From positions 1-53,997 of the forward strand of contig NZ_VKDB01000022.1 of the NCBI RefSeq assembly GCF_007280555.1: a stretch of 53,997 nt of DNA. The letters run 5' to 3'. The notes under the pieces were generated by a model, which was not told the origin of the DNA, ran no database searches, and was given only the letters and a program-made list of their open reading frames with translations. Below, piece by piece: positions 34,536 to 44,627 of the stretch; position 1 is the stretch's first letter; each line of letters starts with the position of its first letter. This DNA comes from Deinococcus detaillensis (lineage in GTDB: Bacteria > Deinococcota > Deinococci > Deinococcales > Deinococcaceae). A program made the translations under genes and the position numbers.

Positions 34536-35888
34536 GTGAATGGGGGATTTGTGAAAAATGCCACTAAAGCCGAATCAGAAGTCACCAGCGCCGTTAGGTT
34601 AATTGAGAAGATAAAACAGCATACCGCTCGAATCGGCGTGGTCGGCCTGGGATACGTTGGTCTGCCTTTTTTAGTTGAGAAGGCTAAGGTCGGCTTTCAT
34701 GTAGTGGGGATTGACCGGAATGAACGCCGAGCCGATATGGTGGCGCGTGGAGAAAATTATATTGGTGACGTGCGCGACGAAGATCTGAAGGAAGTTGTAC
34801 AGCAAGGGTTGGTGACCACAACCACCGACTTTGAGACCATATCCGACCTCGATGTGATCGTAATCTGTGTTCCCACGCCTCTGGACCGGAACCTCAGTCC
34901 GGATCTCAGTTACGTCAGGAGCGTGACCACCGAGATCGCGTGCCACCTCCGCCCTGGTCAACTCGTCAGCCTAGAGAGCACGACCTACCCGGGTACGACC
35001 GAGGAGGTCATGAAGCCCATTTTGGAGGCCAGTGGCCTGCGGGCCGGAGTGGACTTTTTTCTGGCGCATTCCCCGGAGCGGGTCGACCCCGGCAACGCGC
35101 GCTACACCACCAAGAACACCAATAAGGTGGTGGGCGGCAACGACCCGCAGAGTCTTGAGGTGGCGCTCGTGTTCTACCAGCAGACCATCGAGCATGTCGT
35201 GGCCGTGAGCAGTGCCAAAGCTGCGGAGATGGTCAAGGTGTATGAAAACACCTTCCGTGCCGTGAACATCGCTCTGGCCAACGAGATCGCCCTGCTGTGC
35301 GACCGTATGGACATCAATGTCTGGGAAGTGCTCGACGCCGCATTTACCAAGCCCTTCGGCATCATGCCCTTCTATCCTGGCCCAGGCGTGGGCGGACACT
35401 GCATTCCGCTCGACCCCCATTACTTAGAGTGGAAAGCACGCGAGTACAACTTCCAGACCCACTTCATCGCCCTCGCCGGGGAAACCAACCGCAAAATGCC
35501 GGAATTCGTAGTGGAAAAGGCGGCACGGGTGCTGAACCAGGCCCGCAAGCCGCTGAACGGTTCGGGGGTCTTGCTGCTCGGTATGGCCTACAAAAGTGAT
35601 CTCGACGATTACCGTGAGTCGCCCGCGCTGGAGATCTACAGGTTGCTGGAGCGTGCCGGAGCATGGGTCACGTTTCATGACTCTTGGACCCCCGAGATCA
35701 ATGAACACGGCGTCCACGCCCACGGCGTCGCCCTGAGCGACGAGGCGCTGGAAGCAGCTGACCTCGTGATTATCACGACCCGCCACAGCAACGTGGACTA
35801 CGCGCGCGTCGTGGAAAAGGCCCAGCTTGTGCTCGATACCCGCTACGCAACGCGTGGTCTCGAAAGTGAAAAGGTAACTCTGCTGTGA
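34536..35888 (+). CDS. wbpA: UDP-N-acetylglucosamine 6-dehydrogenase (WbpA)
   Basis: A 450-residue nucleotide-sugar dehydrogenase that oxidises UDP-GlcNAc to UDP-GlcNAcA with two NAD. Visible are the Rossmann motif GVVGLGYVGLPF, CVPTPLDRNLSPDLSYV, LESTTYPGTTEEVM, AHSPERVDPGN and the catalytic Cys289 in GPGVGGHCIPLDPHYL; the C-terminal domain has GMAYKSDLDDYRESPALEIY. GTG 34536 is the longest start; GTG 34551 or ATG 34558 are alternatives. The gene overlaps wbpB by 4 nt and starts the WbpABDE block. It is GC-rich and on the same strand as the transferase, 238 bp downstream. Confidence 0.9.
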   Translation: MNGGFVKNATKAESEVTSAVRLIEKIKQHTARIGVVGLGYVGLPFLVEKAKVGFHVVGIDRNERRADMVARGENYIGDVRDEDLKEVVQQGLVTTTTDFETISDLDVIVICVPTPLDRNLSPDLSYVRSVTTEIACHLRPGQLVSLESTTYPGTTEEVMKPILEASGLRAGVDFFLAHSPERVDPGNARYTTKNTNKVVGGNDPQSLEVALVFYQQTIEHVVAVSSAKAAEMVKVYENTFRAVNIALANEIALLCDRMDINVWEVLDAAFTKPFGIMPFYPGPGVGGHCIPLDPHYLEWKAREYNFQTHFIALAGETNRKMPEFVVEKAARVLNQARKPLNGSGVLLLGMAYKSDLDDYRESPALEIYRLLERAGAWVTFHDSWTPEINEHGVHAHGVALSDEALEAADLVIITTRHSNVDYARVVEKAQLVLDTRYATRGLESEKVTLL

Positions 35889-36847
35889 AGCGCTTCGCCT
35901 TGATCGGTGCGGCCGGATACATTGCCCCCCGCCACCTGAAAGCCATCAAGGACACCGGCAACACTCTGGTGGCCGCCTTCGATCCCTTTGACTCGGTCGG
36001 TATCATGGACTCGCACTTCCCGGACGCCGAGTTCTTCACCCATCCCGAGCAGTTCGAGAGCCATCTGCATGACCTCCGCCGGGCAGGCCGGGGTGTGGAC
36101 ATGATCAGTATCTGCAGCCCTAATCACCTGCATGATTCGCATATCCGGCTGGCCCTGCGGGCCGGTGCGGACGCCCTGTGCGAAAAACCACTTGTGCTGC
36201 ATCCGCAGGACATCCACAACCTCAAAGCCATTGAGGCGGAAACGGGTCGGCGGGTCTGGACGATTCTACAGTTGCGCACGCACACAGCCCTGCTCAAGCT
36301 CAAGAAGGAGCTCGACGCACAGCCTAATTCAGGAATCAAGGACGTAGACCTCTCCTATGTGACGAGCCGCGGCGTATGGTATCAGCGCAGCTGGAAAGGC
36401 CGCTTGGAGCAGAGCGGCGGTCTGGCCAGCAACATCGGCGTCCACTTCTTCGACATGCTGACCTGGCTGTTCGGCGACGTGCAACATGCGGAGGTGCATG
36501 AGCGCAGCGACATGGTCACAGCTGGGTTTCTGCAGCTCGAACGCGCCCGTGTGCGCTGGTTCCTGTCGGTGAATATGGCTGACGTGCCGCAGGAGCTGCG
36601 GGCCAGAGGCCAGCGTACCTACCGGTCCATCACCATGGACGGCCAAGAGATCGAGTTTAGCGAGGGCTTCACCGATCTCCACAACATCGTGTATCAGCGC
36701 ACGCTGGCAGGCAACGGCTTCAGCCTCGACGACACGCTCGGTGCCATCGAGACCGTCGCGCGGCTGCGAACCCTGCCGTTGGTTACCCCGGAGGCCACCC
36801 GACGTCACCCTTTACTCCCCGATGCTCGTCGCCCCGTGGATGTGTGA
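35885..36847 (+). CDS. wbpB: Gfo/Idh/MocA oxidoreductase (WbpB)
   Basis: A 320-residue NAD-dependent enzyme. The N-terminal Rossmann fold has [34 protein letters not shown] and [11 protein letters not shown] (Lys of the E-K-P motif). The second domain has [20 protein letters not shown]. In the ManNAc3NAcA route it oxidises C3 of UDP-GlcNAcA to the 3-keto sugar, to be used at once by WbpE. The GTG start overlaps the wbpA stop (GTGA). Position between wbpA and wbpD supports the specific call over other Gfo/Idh members. Confidence 0.88.
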   Translation: MKRFALIGAAGYIAPRHLKAIKDTGNTLVAAFDPFDSVGIMDSHFPDAEFFTHPEQFESHLHDLRRAGRGVDMISICSPNHLHDSHIRLALRAGADALCEKPLVLHPQDIHNLKAIEAETGRRVWTILQLRTHTALLKLKKELDAQPNSGIKDVDLSYVTSRGVWYQRSWKGRLEQSGGLASNIGVHFFDMLTWLFGDVQHAEVHERSDMVTAGFLQLERARVRWFLSVNMADVPQELRARGQRTYRSITMDGQEIEFSEGFTDLHNIVYQRTLAGNGFSLDDTLGAIETVARLRTLPLVTPEATRRHPLLPDARRPVDV

Positions 36848-37427
36848 CGTGATCTGGTGGAAGCATGACAGCGCCGTTGTGGATGACGGTGCCCAGATCG
36901 GCAGCGGCACGAAGGTCTGGCACTTCAGCCATGTGATGCCGGGGGCGGTGGTCGGCAAAGGCTGCTCGCTCGGTCAGAACGTGTTCGTGGCCAACCAAGT
37001 CACTATCGGCAACGGCGTCAAAATTCAGAACAACGTCAGTGTCTACGAGGGTGTGATCTTGGAGGACTACGTCTTCTGCGGACCCAGCATGGTCTTCACC
37101 AATGTCCGCACGCCCCGGAGCGAGTTCCCCCGCAATACGAGTGCTGACTACGCTGTCACCCGCGTTAAGCGGGGAGCCAGTATCGGTGCCAATGCCACCG
37201 TCGTCTGCGGTATAACCTTGCACGAGGGGGCCTTTGTGGCCGCTGGCGCGGTCGTAACGAAGGACGTCCCTGCCTATGCGATGGTCGCGGGCGTGCCTGC
37301 CCGGCAGATCGGCTGGATGGGTGCCAGCGGTGACCTGCTCGACTTCACGGGCGGCGACACCGTAACGGACAGCCTCCAGCACACTTACCAGAAGATCAGC
37401 GATACCGAGATCAGGAGAATCGTATGA
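36840..37427 (+). CDS. wbpD: UDP-sugar N-acetyltransferase, left-handed beta-helix (WbpD)
   Basis: A 195-residue protein starting at ATG 36840, which overlaps the wbpB stop by 8 nt. Hexapeptide repeats run through [39 protein letters not shown] and [14 protein letters not shown], ending [20 protein letters not shown]. The conserved H of VWHFSHV is present. It N-acetylates the 3-amino group of UDP-GlcNAc3NA with acetyl-CoA. A longer in-frame upstream start overlaps wbpB extensively and is rejected. Trimeric cytoplasmic enzymes of this family have 190-200 residues, as here. Confidence 0.9.
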   Translation: MCDVIWWKHDSAVVDDGAQIGSGTKVWHFSHVMPGAVVGKGCSLGQNVFVANQVTIGNGVKIQNNVSVYEGVILEDYVFCGPSMVFTNVRTPRSEFPRNTSADYAVTRVKRGASIGANATVVCGITLHEGAFVAAGAVVTKDVPAYAMVAGVPARQIGWMGASGDLLDFTGGDTVTDSLQHTYQKISDTEIRRIV

Positions 37428-38533
37428 CCAGCAGCGACATCAAGCAGATTCCCATCCTCGATCTCTCCCCGGAGATTGACGAGCTGTGGGACGACCTCAA
37501 TGCAGCCATCCAGCGGGTGGTGCGTTCGGGGCACTTCATCATGGGACCTGACGTCCTCGCCTTCGAGCAGGAAGTCGCTGCTTACCTGGGCGTGAAGCAC
37601 GCCGTGGGGATGAACAGTGGTACGGACGCCCTGATCATCGGCCTGCGCGCTCTGGGCATCGGCCCTGGGGACGAGGTCATCACGACGCCGTTTACCTTTT
37701 TCGCCACGGCCGAAAGCATCAGCAGTGTGGGGGCCACACCGGTCTTCGCGGACATTGATCCAGCGACCTACAACATTGACCCCACCTGTATTCGGGAGCA
37801 GATCACACCCCGCACCCGGGCGATCATGCCCGTTCACCTGTATGGCAACCCCTGCGCGATGGACGAGATCATGGCGATCGCTGAGGAACACGGCCTGCTA
37901 GTGATCGAGGACTGCGCGCAGTCTTTCGGGGCGCGGTATGGGGACAGGCAGACGGGCACCATTGGCCACGTCGGTGCCTACTCCTTCTTCCCCAGCAAGA
38001 ACTTGGGGGCATTCGGGGACGGCGGCCTGCTGGTGACGGACGACGACCAGGTGGCGGAGCTGGCGCGGATGCTGCGTGCCCACGGCTCGCGGAAGAAGTA
38101 CCACAACGAGATGCTGGGGTACAACAGCCGCCTCGACACCATTCAGGCGGCGATTCTGCGTGTGAAGCTGCCGCATATCGATCGGTGGAATGAGGAACGC
38201 CGCCGTGTAGCCACAACGTACAACGAACTGCTCCAGAATGTGCTTGGGATTGTAACGCCCGAACTGCGCGACGGACACGTCTTTCATCAGTATACGATTC
38301 GCTTGACGGAAGCTGACCGGAATGGGTTTCAGAAACGCTTAGAGGATCAGGGAATAGGAACAATTGTGTACTATCCGATTCCTCAAGATCAGTTGCCGAT
38401 CTACAGTGGAATCTATCAATCATATCCCATAAGTAAAGAGGCTGCCACCAAAGTTTTGTCACTGCCAATGGGATCCTATCTGCAGCGCAATTTACAAGAC
38501 AAGATTGTACAGGTTATTAAGCAGCAAATCTGA
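37424..38533 (+). CDS. wbpE: DegT/DnrJ-family aminotransferase (WbpE)
   Basis: A 369-residue PLP enzyme. Lys192 in [18 protein letters not shown] forms the internal aldimine; [17 protein letters not shown] and [13 protein letters not shown] are the other cofactor motifs. It transfers the amino group from glutamate to C3 of the keto sugar made by WbpB. The ATG overlaps the wbpD stop (ATGA). Up to about 38290 the gene is GC-rich like its upstream partners; the last 80 codons switch to AT-rich codon choice (for example GGAATAGGAACAATT). The protein stays intact, so recombination placed a foreign 3' end in frame. Confidence 0.9.
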   Translation: MTSSDIKQIPILDLSPEIDELWDDLNAAIQRVVRSGHFIMGPDVLAFEQEVAAYLGVKHAVGMNSGTDALIIGLRALGIGPGDEVITTPFTFFATAESISSVGATPVFADIDPATYNIDPTCIREQITPRTRAIMPVHLYGNPCAMDEIMAIAEEHGLLVIEDCAQSFGARYGDRQTGTIGHVGAYSFFPSKNLGAFGDGGLLVTDDDQVAELARMLRAHGSRKKYHNEMLGYNSRLDTIQAAILRVKLPHIDRWNEERRRVATTYNELLQNVLGIVTPELRDGHVFHQYTIRLTEADRNGFQKRLEDQGIGTIVYYPIPQDQLPIYSGIYQSYPISKEAATKVLSLPMGSYLQRNLQDKIVQVIKQQI

Positions 38534-39996
38534 TGCAAAGAGCACGAGAAAAGATTTTAAGGCTTACCCTTAGTCCTACTGCTAAGGGAGGTGCCATAAT
38601 TTTATCCGGAAATTTGCTAGGCCAATTAATAGCTGTAATATCTACCCCCCTGTTAACTCGAGTATATGATCCCAGTATTCTTGGAGTATATGGGATATTT
38701 ACATCGATCGTATCAGTAGTAGCAGTAATATCTAGTATGCGCTATGAGTTGGCAATAGCTTTACCCAAAGAGGACGCCAAGGCAGCCTCTCTTCTGGTTG
38801 TTTCGGCAATCGCCTCTCTTCTTATTGCAGTACTAATTCTTATATTATGTTTCATTTTTAAAAATGAATTAATTGCGCTGACGGGATTGACAAACAGTGC
38901 ATACTTATTCCTTATCCCCTTAAGTGGAGCCATCATAGGCGTTCAGCAGGCATCTCTACAATATTTATTGAGAACGAATTCTTATTATAATTATGCAATT
39001 TCACGCGTTTTTCAGGGTAGTAGTATTATAATTCTCCAAATTGTTTTTGGCCTAGTAACTGGATATGGAATATTTATAGGCGATTCTCTTGGAAAAGTTT
39101 TCATAGTGTTACTCTTGGTGTATTTTGTTTCAAAGAACTGGAGTAGGGTAAGTTTCCAATGCTCAAATCTGTTGGACATCGCTAAAGCTTACTCACAATT
39201 CCCAAAATATAATCTCCCAGCAGCAATGTTAGGGGCTTTAAGTATAAATTTACCCATAATCATAATAAACTCACATTTCACGAGCGCCGCTGGTGGACAC
39301 TTTTACATGGCATATAGATTACTCTCCCTACCTGTACAGCTGTTAAGTCAAGCTATTGGACAGGTTTTCCTAGCAACAGCATCAAGAATATACGCCAATG
39401 GACTGCCAATCGATACGATAACCAAGGATACCATAAGAAATCTTTCTATTGCAGGAGGCTCATTAATTCTAGGTCTAAATCTTGTGACGCGTGACAACGT
39501 TTCAATTATACTTGGCGAAGCATGGGGCCCTCTTTATTCCTATGTGCTAATTATGTCGCCTTGGTTCATATTTATGCTTATATCTAGTCCGATAAGCCAT
39601 GTAATGAATATATCAGGCAAACAAAAGCAGAGCTTGATCTTCACTATCGTTGAATTTACATTAAGATGTTCCATATTGTATGCGTCAATTATGTACAACA
39701 ATATATTTTTAGCTGCTATGGGTCTTTCTATTGTTGGATCCGTCATCTCCGTTTCTGGACTATTGATGTTTGTGATCGCAGCCAAGGCGTCCGTAAGGAA
39801 AGTCATTCTTGACTTACTGAAAGTCTTACTTACGGCTTTTTCATTGCTCGCTTTGACTCTTGCATTCCGCAATGATTCTTTGTTCGTTAATTTAATTTTC
39901 TCATCGATCTCCTTATTATCATTCTTGTTAATAATAAAGTTCGTGGTTTTTAAAGATCTCAACCTCGGATTATATGATAAAGGAGGAAGATTTTAA
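38533..39996 (+). CDS. O-antigen/polysaccharide flippase (Wzx-like)
   Basis: A 487-residue membrane protein with 12-14 hydrophobic helices, for example GGAIILSGNLLGQLIAVIST and GVYGIFTSIVSVVAVISSMR. The pattern is that of MATE/MOP-superfamily oligosaccharide flippases, which turn the lipid-linked repeat unit across the membrane. TGATG links it to the wbpE stop. It is the first gene fully inside the AT-rich cassette. No ribosome-binding site is needed if translation is coupled. Family assignment is solid; the substrate follows from context. Confidence 0.85.
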   Translation: MQRAREKILRLTLSPTAKGGAIILSGNLLGQLIAVISTPLLTRVYDPSILGVYGIFTSIVSVVAVISSMRYELAIALPKEDAKAASLLVVSAIASLLIAVLILILCFIFKNELIALTGLTNSAYLFLIPLSGAIIGVQQASLQYLLRTNSYYNYAISRVFQGSSIIILQIVFGLVTGYGIFIGDSLGKVFIVLLLVYFVSKNWSRVSFQCSNLLDIAKAYSQFPKYNLPAAMLGALSINLPIIIINSHFTSAAGGHFYMAYRLLSLPVQLLSQAIGQVFLATASRIYANGLPIDTITKDTIRNLSIAGGSLILGLNLVTRDNVSIILGEAWGPLYSYVLIMSPWFIFMLISSPISHVMNISGKQKQSLIFTIVEFTLRCSILYASIMYNNIFLAAMGLSIVGSVISVSGLLMFVIAAKASVRKVILDLLKVLLTAFSLLALTLAFRNDSLFVNLIFSSISLLSFLLIIKFVVFKDLNLGLYDKGGRF

Positions 39997-39999
39997 AGT

Positions 40000-41280
40000 A
40001 TGAGATATGGATCTAGAATAAATTTGCTAACTAAAAGCTTAGGGGATGTAGTAGTTTTTCCTATGGCATTGTTCTTTGCATTTGACGGGATCTTTCTATT
40101 TTTGTACGCCTTTACCGTCCCCCTAGAGCCCATACTATTAACTAGTACCGGATCTACCGTGACAACATTGCTCGGTGCAGCGTTCGCAATCTCAAACGGT
40201 GTCACAAGTGCATTAAATCGTCCAAAATTCATAAACACTAAGCCGAAGAAAGTTTTACTACTCTACTTGCTGATAGCAATATTTAGTTTGATTTGGTCGA
40301 TTGACTTCGCCGCTACTGTTAGTTCACTTACAAATTTATTCCTTCAAATTCTAATTTTGATCTTAATTGCCAATTACATTGGTTGCAACGCTAAACGATT
40401 GAATGCATTATTGATCTCAGTTGCATCAGGGGCAAGTCTTGCCGCATTACTTGGATTGATAAACGTTGGCATATCTTCTGGTAATCGCATATCATACTTT
40501 GAAGGTGGTGATCCCGCCCACTTTGCCTCTTCAATAGTCCCCGCTGTCATGACAGCTCTAGTTATTATTATGTTTAATGACTCTATAGGTCATAAGCTAT
40601 ATGCGATCCCTATATTTATAATATCTACCGCATCAATTCTTTTGTCAGGAACGAGAAGTGCCTGGATAGGTATCCTTATTGCGCTAATAATGTTTGTGCT
40701 ACCCCTAGTAAAATCAAAGAAGCTTGCTTACATAATTATATTTGTTTTTAGTGTTATCACCTTGATATCATACATTCCAGTAACGGCAAACTTTGTGTCA
40801 ACCCGGATCGATACAGCCAATGACACTGGGGGAGCAGGAAGGACGAGTATTTGGGTCGTTGGTAGGCAGATTGCACTTGAGCATTTACCGCTAGGGGTTG
40901 GCCTAGGTGCCTTTCCAACGGCCTTTGACAACCAAGCTATTTTTAAATCATCTTTAAAGTCTATTAACTCTGAAGAGATTTATCCAGGTCGAGCACCGCA
41001 CAACATATATCTATCGAATCTATCAGAAGTAGGCATCCCCGGCACCGCTCTTTTCATACTCTTTCTTTACAGCACTATGTCCTCACTTTGGACTTATCCA
41101 CGCAAAAAATCCTCTATAATCATATACTCTGTCCTAATTGTTTATATATCTCAAGGATTCTTTTTAGATGTAACAAATCGCAAATATTTCTGGCTGTTCT
41201 TAGCTTTGGCTATTGGATGTGAGGCCGTAAAAAGGAGGGAACGTGAAGGTTCTTTGGCTAACTCCAAGCTATCCCTATAA
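40000..41280 (+). CDS. O-antigen polymerase/ligase-like protein (Wzy_C family)
   Basis: A 426-residue protein with about 11-12 membrane helices and one large extracytoplasmic loop. The conserved part reads LLSGTRSAWIGILIALIMFV, then RTSIWVVGRQIALEHLPLGV followed by GLGAFPTAF, and APHNIYLSNLSEVGIPGTAL, the R-S-x-W...P-H-N-x-x-L motif of WaaL/Wzy proteins. It joins or polymerises repeat units in the periplasm. It starts 4 nt after the flippase stop and overlaps the next gene by 38 nt. A second polymerase/ligase is encoded at 46933-48507. Confidence 0.83.
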   Translation: MRYGSRINLLTKSLGDVVVFPMALFFAFDGIFLFLYAFTVPLEPILLTSTGSTVTTLLGAAFAISNGVTSALNRPKFINTKPKKVLLLYLLIAIFSLIWSIDFAATVSSLTNLFLQILILILIANYIGCNAKRLNALLISVASGASLAALLGLINVGISSGNRISYFEGGDPAHFASSIVPAVMTALVIIMFNDSIGHKLYAIPIFIISTASILLSGTRSAWIGILIALIMFVLPLVKSKKLAYIIIFVFSVITLISYIPVTANFVSTRIDTANDTGGAGRTSIWVVGRQIALEHLPLGVGLGAFPTAFDNQAIFKSSLKSINSEEIYPGRAPHNIYLSNLSEVGIPGTALFILFLYSTMSSLWTYPRKKSSIIIYSVLIVYISQGFFLDVTNRKYFWLFLALAIGCEAVKRREREGSLANSKLSL

Positions 41281-42400
41281 GGCTGATCCAGTAAAGGGAG
41301 TTTTTTTTAAAACTCAAGTCAGCTCACTCAGTAGTTTGTCAGTTGACATAGATGTTCTCGCCCCAATTCCGTATGTTCCTTGGCCTATGGGGATCTTTAA
41401 TTCTAAATGGCAAAATTATTTGAAGGTTTCAACACATTCTGCTGAGGGTAAGGTTCATATATATAGGCCGCGCTATATCTCTTTCCCTCGTGAAAATATA
41501 TTCAGAACTGCACATATTTTCAAAACCCTTGCGGTATTTCCTTATATGTTTCGAAAATACGATCTTTTGCATGCCCATTTCAGTTATCCAGAAGGACTCG
41601 TAGCAGCACAAATGTCAAGGGTTTTTTCGCTACCTTATGTCCTCACTTTGCATGGCAGTGATGTAAACGTATACGCCAAGATCAGCAAAAAGCACCGTGA
41701 GTATTTCTGTTCGGCAATTAGGGGTGCGGAAACCGTAGTCACCGTTAGTAGTAATCTAGCAGACACTGTGTATGATATAACAGGCGTGAGGGCAAAAGTC
41801 TTACCGATTGGTATTCATATCATACCTCCTAACTTGCTACAAGAAAGCTCTCTTATAAGAAGTATAGCTAAAGGCAGAAAAGTTGTTTTGTTCGTAGGAA
41901 ATCTTTTAAAGACAAAAGGAGTCGGCGAACTACTTGATGCTCTAGCCGCTATCAACAGCGATAGAATAGTTGGTATTTTCATTGGGGACGGCCCAATGAA
42001 AGATAGTGTGATCACTTCATCACTGACAGAGATCATCTTTTTAGGTGTACTCCAGAATGACGAAGTTAGGAAAGCCATGAAGAGTGCAGATGTTCTAGTC
42101 CTTCCCTCATATATGGAAGGTATGCCAACAGTTATTATAGAAGCTGGTTCGGCTTTATTACCTGTTATAGCGACTAAAGTCGGTGGTATTCCCGAAATTT
42201 TAGATGATTCTACGGGTTACCTAATAGATAGTCTCTCTTCTCTGGAGCAAGTTATAAAATATGTATTAGAAAACAGAGAAGAAGCTACTGAGAAAGCAAA
42301 AGTCCTATATGAGCGCATAGGCTCTAACTACGATGTGCTACATAACTCAGAGTATCTCAAGAAAATTTATGAAAGCATAGTAGAGGATGGAAAAATATGA
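41243..42400 (+). CDS. glycosyltransferase family 4 (GT-B)
   Basis: A 385-residue cytoplasmic enzyme. The N-terminal half carries LLHAHFSYPEGLVAAQMS and VLTLHGSDVNVYAK; the C-terminal half carries KVVLFVGNLLKTKGVGELLD and VLVLPSYMEGMPTVIIEAGS, the E-G-x-P-x-x-x-x-E-A nucleotide-sugar motif of retaining GT4 enzymes. It adds one sugar of the repeat unit from a nucleotide donor. GGAGGG lies 2-4 nt before the GTG start, within the end of the preceding polymerase gene. The donor cannot be identified from sequence. Confidence 0.88.
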   Translation: MKVLWLTPSYPYKADPVKGVFFKTQVSSLSSLSVDIDVLAPIPYVPWPMGIFNSKWQNYLKVSTHSAEGKVHIYRPRYISFPRENIFRTAHIFKTLAVFPYMFRKYDLLHAHFSYPEGLVAAQMSRVFSLPYVLTLHGSDVNVYAKISKKHREYFCSAIRGAETVVTVSSNLADTVYDITGVRAKVLPIGIHIIPPNLLQESSLIRSIAKGRKVVLFVGNLLKTKGVGELLDALAAINSDRIVGIFIGDGPMKDSVITSSLTEIIFLGVLQNDEVRKAMKSADVLVLPSYMEGMPTVIIEAGSALLPVIATKVGGIPEILDDSTGYLIDSLSSLEQVIKYVLENREEATEKAKVLYERIGSNYDVLHNSEYLKKIYESIVEDGKI

Positions 42401-43506
42401 AAATTGTCCATATGACTTCTGTCCATCATGCCTATGATACTAGAATACTGCACAGACAATGCCTAGCCGCTATAGATGCTGGCATGAAAGTGATTCTCAT
42501 TGCACCTCATCGGCATGATGAACACTACAAAGGAGTTCACATAAAATCTGTGCAACAGATCGATAATCCAAGACGTAGATTGCTAGTCGGCGCGATTAAC
42601 GTACTGAAACTTGCCTTGAGGGAGAGAGGGGATGTTTATCAGTTTCATGATCCGGAGCTGATACCAGTTGGAGTAGTACTGTCACTTCTCGGCAAGAAGG
42701 TAATTTATGATGTTCACGAAGAATACACTAAAGACTTTTTGACCAAAGAATGGATTCCTAGAAAGCTTAGGCGACCTGCGTCTCTCGCTATTTCCTTACT
42801 TGAGAAGGCTGCTCAAGGGTTCTTTTCCGGAATTGTCGCCGCCACGCCTACCATTGCGAATCAGTTTCCCCCATCAAAAACTATAACAGTTCAAAATTTC
42901 CCCAAAAAATCCGAATTAAGCAGCATGACTAGCCTTCCATACTCCGAGAGAGGATATAAAATCATATATATTGGAAATATAACTGAGATAAGGGGAATAC
43001 GCGAGATGGTAACCTCCGTTAACTATGCTTCTAACAAACTAGCTGCCCCATTATCGCTAGAACTCGGAGGATCATTTTCTCCATTAGAATTGAGAGAAGC
43101 AGTATTACGTATACCCGGCTGGCACAATGTCAATTATTGGGGCTTTCTGAATAGAGACGAGGTAGCAGAGATTATGGGTACTGCCCGTATTGGATTACTC
43201 CTATTTCATCCAACACCAAATCATTTGGAGGCTCTTCCTAATAAGCTTTTTGAGTACATGTCTGTTGGCATTCCAATTATTGCTTCCAATTTTCCATTGT
43301 GGACCAAAATAATTAATGAGACTAGGTGCGGATTGGTAGTCAATCCAAAGATTCCTCAAGAAACCGCAGAGGCTATAGAGTATTTAATTAACAATCAAAA
43401 AGAAGCGGAGGCAATGGGGTATCGAGGGCAAGAGGCTGTAGAAAACATCTATTCATGGGAGCCGCAGGCCCAAAAGCTAATAGCTTTGTATAGGAGCATG
43501 CAGTGA
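42397..43506 (+). CDS. glycosyltransferase family 4 (GT-B)
   Basis: A 369-residue enzyme. The N-terminus reads IVHMTSVHHAYDTRILHRQC, typical of WbpH/WbpY-like transferases, with VYQFHDPELIPVGV and VIYDVHEEYT. The C-terminal half has YKIIYIGNITEIRGIREMV and LEALPNKLFEYMSVGIPIIA (the P-x-K-x-x-E-Y-x-x-x-G motif). It probably adds a further sugar, perhaps the diacetamido-uronic acid given the family resemblance, which is inference. The ATG overlaps the previous stop (ATGA), and its own stop overlaps the epimerase GTG. Confidence 0.87.
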   Translation: MKIVHMTSVHHAYDTRILHRQCLAAIDAGMKVILIAPHRHDEHYKGVHIKSVQQIDNPRRRLLVGAINVLKLALRERGDVYQFHDPELIPVGVVLSLLGKKVIYDVHEEYTKDFLTKEWIPRKLRRPASLAISLLEKAAQGFFSGIVAATPTIANQFPPSKTITVQNFPKKSELSSMTSLPYSERGYKIIYIGNITEIRGIREMVTSVNYASNKLAAPLSLELGGSFSPLELREAVLRIPGWHNVNYWGFLNRDEVAEIMGTARIGLLLFHPTPNHLEALPNKLFEYMSVGIPIIASNFPLWTKIINETRCGLVVNPKIPQETAEAIEYLINNQKEAEAMGYRGQEAVENIYSWEPQAQKLIALYRSMQ

Positions 43507-44585
43507 GAATAGTTACTATTATTGGAGCTCGCCCACAATTTATCAAGTCATCTGTAGTGTCTTTTGAACTTCGAAAGGCTGGAATAGACGAATTGGTAAT
43601 TCATACCGGCCAACATTACGATAAGTCGATGAGCGCTATTTTCTTCTCACAGCTTGGCTTGCCACAACCAGCTTATAATTTGGAAGTAGGCTCAGGTAGC
43701 CATGCTGTACAAACCTCAAAAATGCTGGTAGGTATTGAGGAAGTGTTACTTAAAGAGAAGCCAGACTTAGTTCTTATCTATGGAGACACAAATTCGACTC
43801 TAGCAGGCGCTCTGGCTGCTTCAAAAATTCACATTCCAGTTGCGCATGTGGAGGCCGGTCTAAGATCACATAATATGCGTATGCCTGAAGAAATAAACCG
43901 TCTTGTCGCAGATCGCTTATCGAGTATGCTATTTACACCAACTTTCATTGGTAAGAAGAATCTTTTATTAGAGGGATTTGTTAAGGAAAAAATATTTCTC
44001 ACAGGAGATGTGATGTATGATGCTGCTATCCATTTTTCAAAGTCAATACATCCAGACGATTTATCCATAGATCCAAATATACTAAACAATCCGTTTGTTT
44101 TAGCCACTATACATAGAGCAGAGAATACTGATAATCCAGAGAATCTTAAAGGTATAATTAAAGCGCTTAAAAAAATAAGCGAACAAATTAGAGTGATTCT
44201 TCCTTTGCATCCCCGTACAAAACGTGCTCTACAAGAACTGGATCTAAACAGCTCTCTGTCTCCCTCTATAACTGTTTTAGAGCCTCTAAGCTATTTCGAT
44301 ATGATTTACCTCGAAAGCAGAGCTCAAGTGATCGTAACTGATTCAGGGGGAGTCCAGAAGGAAGCCTATTTTTTCAGGAAGCCATGCATCACAGTGAGAA
44401 CGGAGACTGAATGGCAAGAGTTGATTGACACGAAATGGAATAGCTTAGTGAACCCTGCAGACTCCGACGGTATTATTGATGCGTTTAATAAAATAATGAC
44501 TCCTGTAGATTGGCCACAACTATATGGAAGCGGAGATGCATCTAAAAAAATTGTTTTATCGATTGACACCTACCTTAGAAAATAA
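43503..44585 (+). CDS. wbpI: non-hydrolysing UDP-sugar 2-epimerase (WecB/WbpI type)
   Basis: A 360-residue GT-B-fold enzyme. Motifs are IIGARPQFIKSS, IHTGQHYDKSMSAIFF, LIYGDTNSTLAGALAA, AHVEAGLRSHNMRMPEEINR, LATIHRAENTDNPENL and VTDSGGVQKEAYFF. It inverts C2 of a UDP-HexNAc. With wbpA, wbpB, wbpD and wbpE upstream, the logical substrate is UDP-GlcNAc3NAcA, giving UDP-ManNAc3NAcA (WbpI). WecB activity on UDP-GlcNAc is the alternative and cannot be excluded from sequence. The GTG start overlaps the preceding stop by 4 nt. Confidence 0.88.
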   Translation: MRIVTIIGARPQFIKSSVVSFELRKAGIDELVIHTGQHYDKSMSAIFFSQLGLPQPAYNLEVGSGSHAVQTSKMLVGIEEVLLKEKPDLVLIYGDTNSTLAGALAASKIHIPVAHVEAGLRSHNMRMPEEINRLVADRLSSMLFTPTFIGKKNLLLEGFVKEKIFLTGDVMYDAAIHFSKSIHPDDLSIDPNILNNPFVLATIHRAENTDNPENLKGIIKALKKISEQIRVILPLHPRTKRALQELDLNSSLSPSITVLEPLSYFDMIYLESRAQVIVTDSGGVQKEAYFFRKPCITVRTETEWQELIDTKWNSLVNPADSDGIIDAFNKIMTPVDWPQLYGSGDASKKIVLSIDTYLRK

Positions 44586-44627
44586 TAGACCTTTATAGCA
44601 GTATAAAACACGATTTAAGGAGATCAG

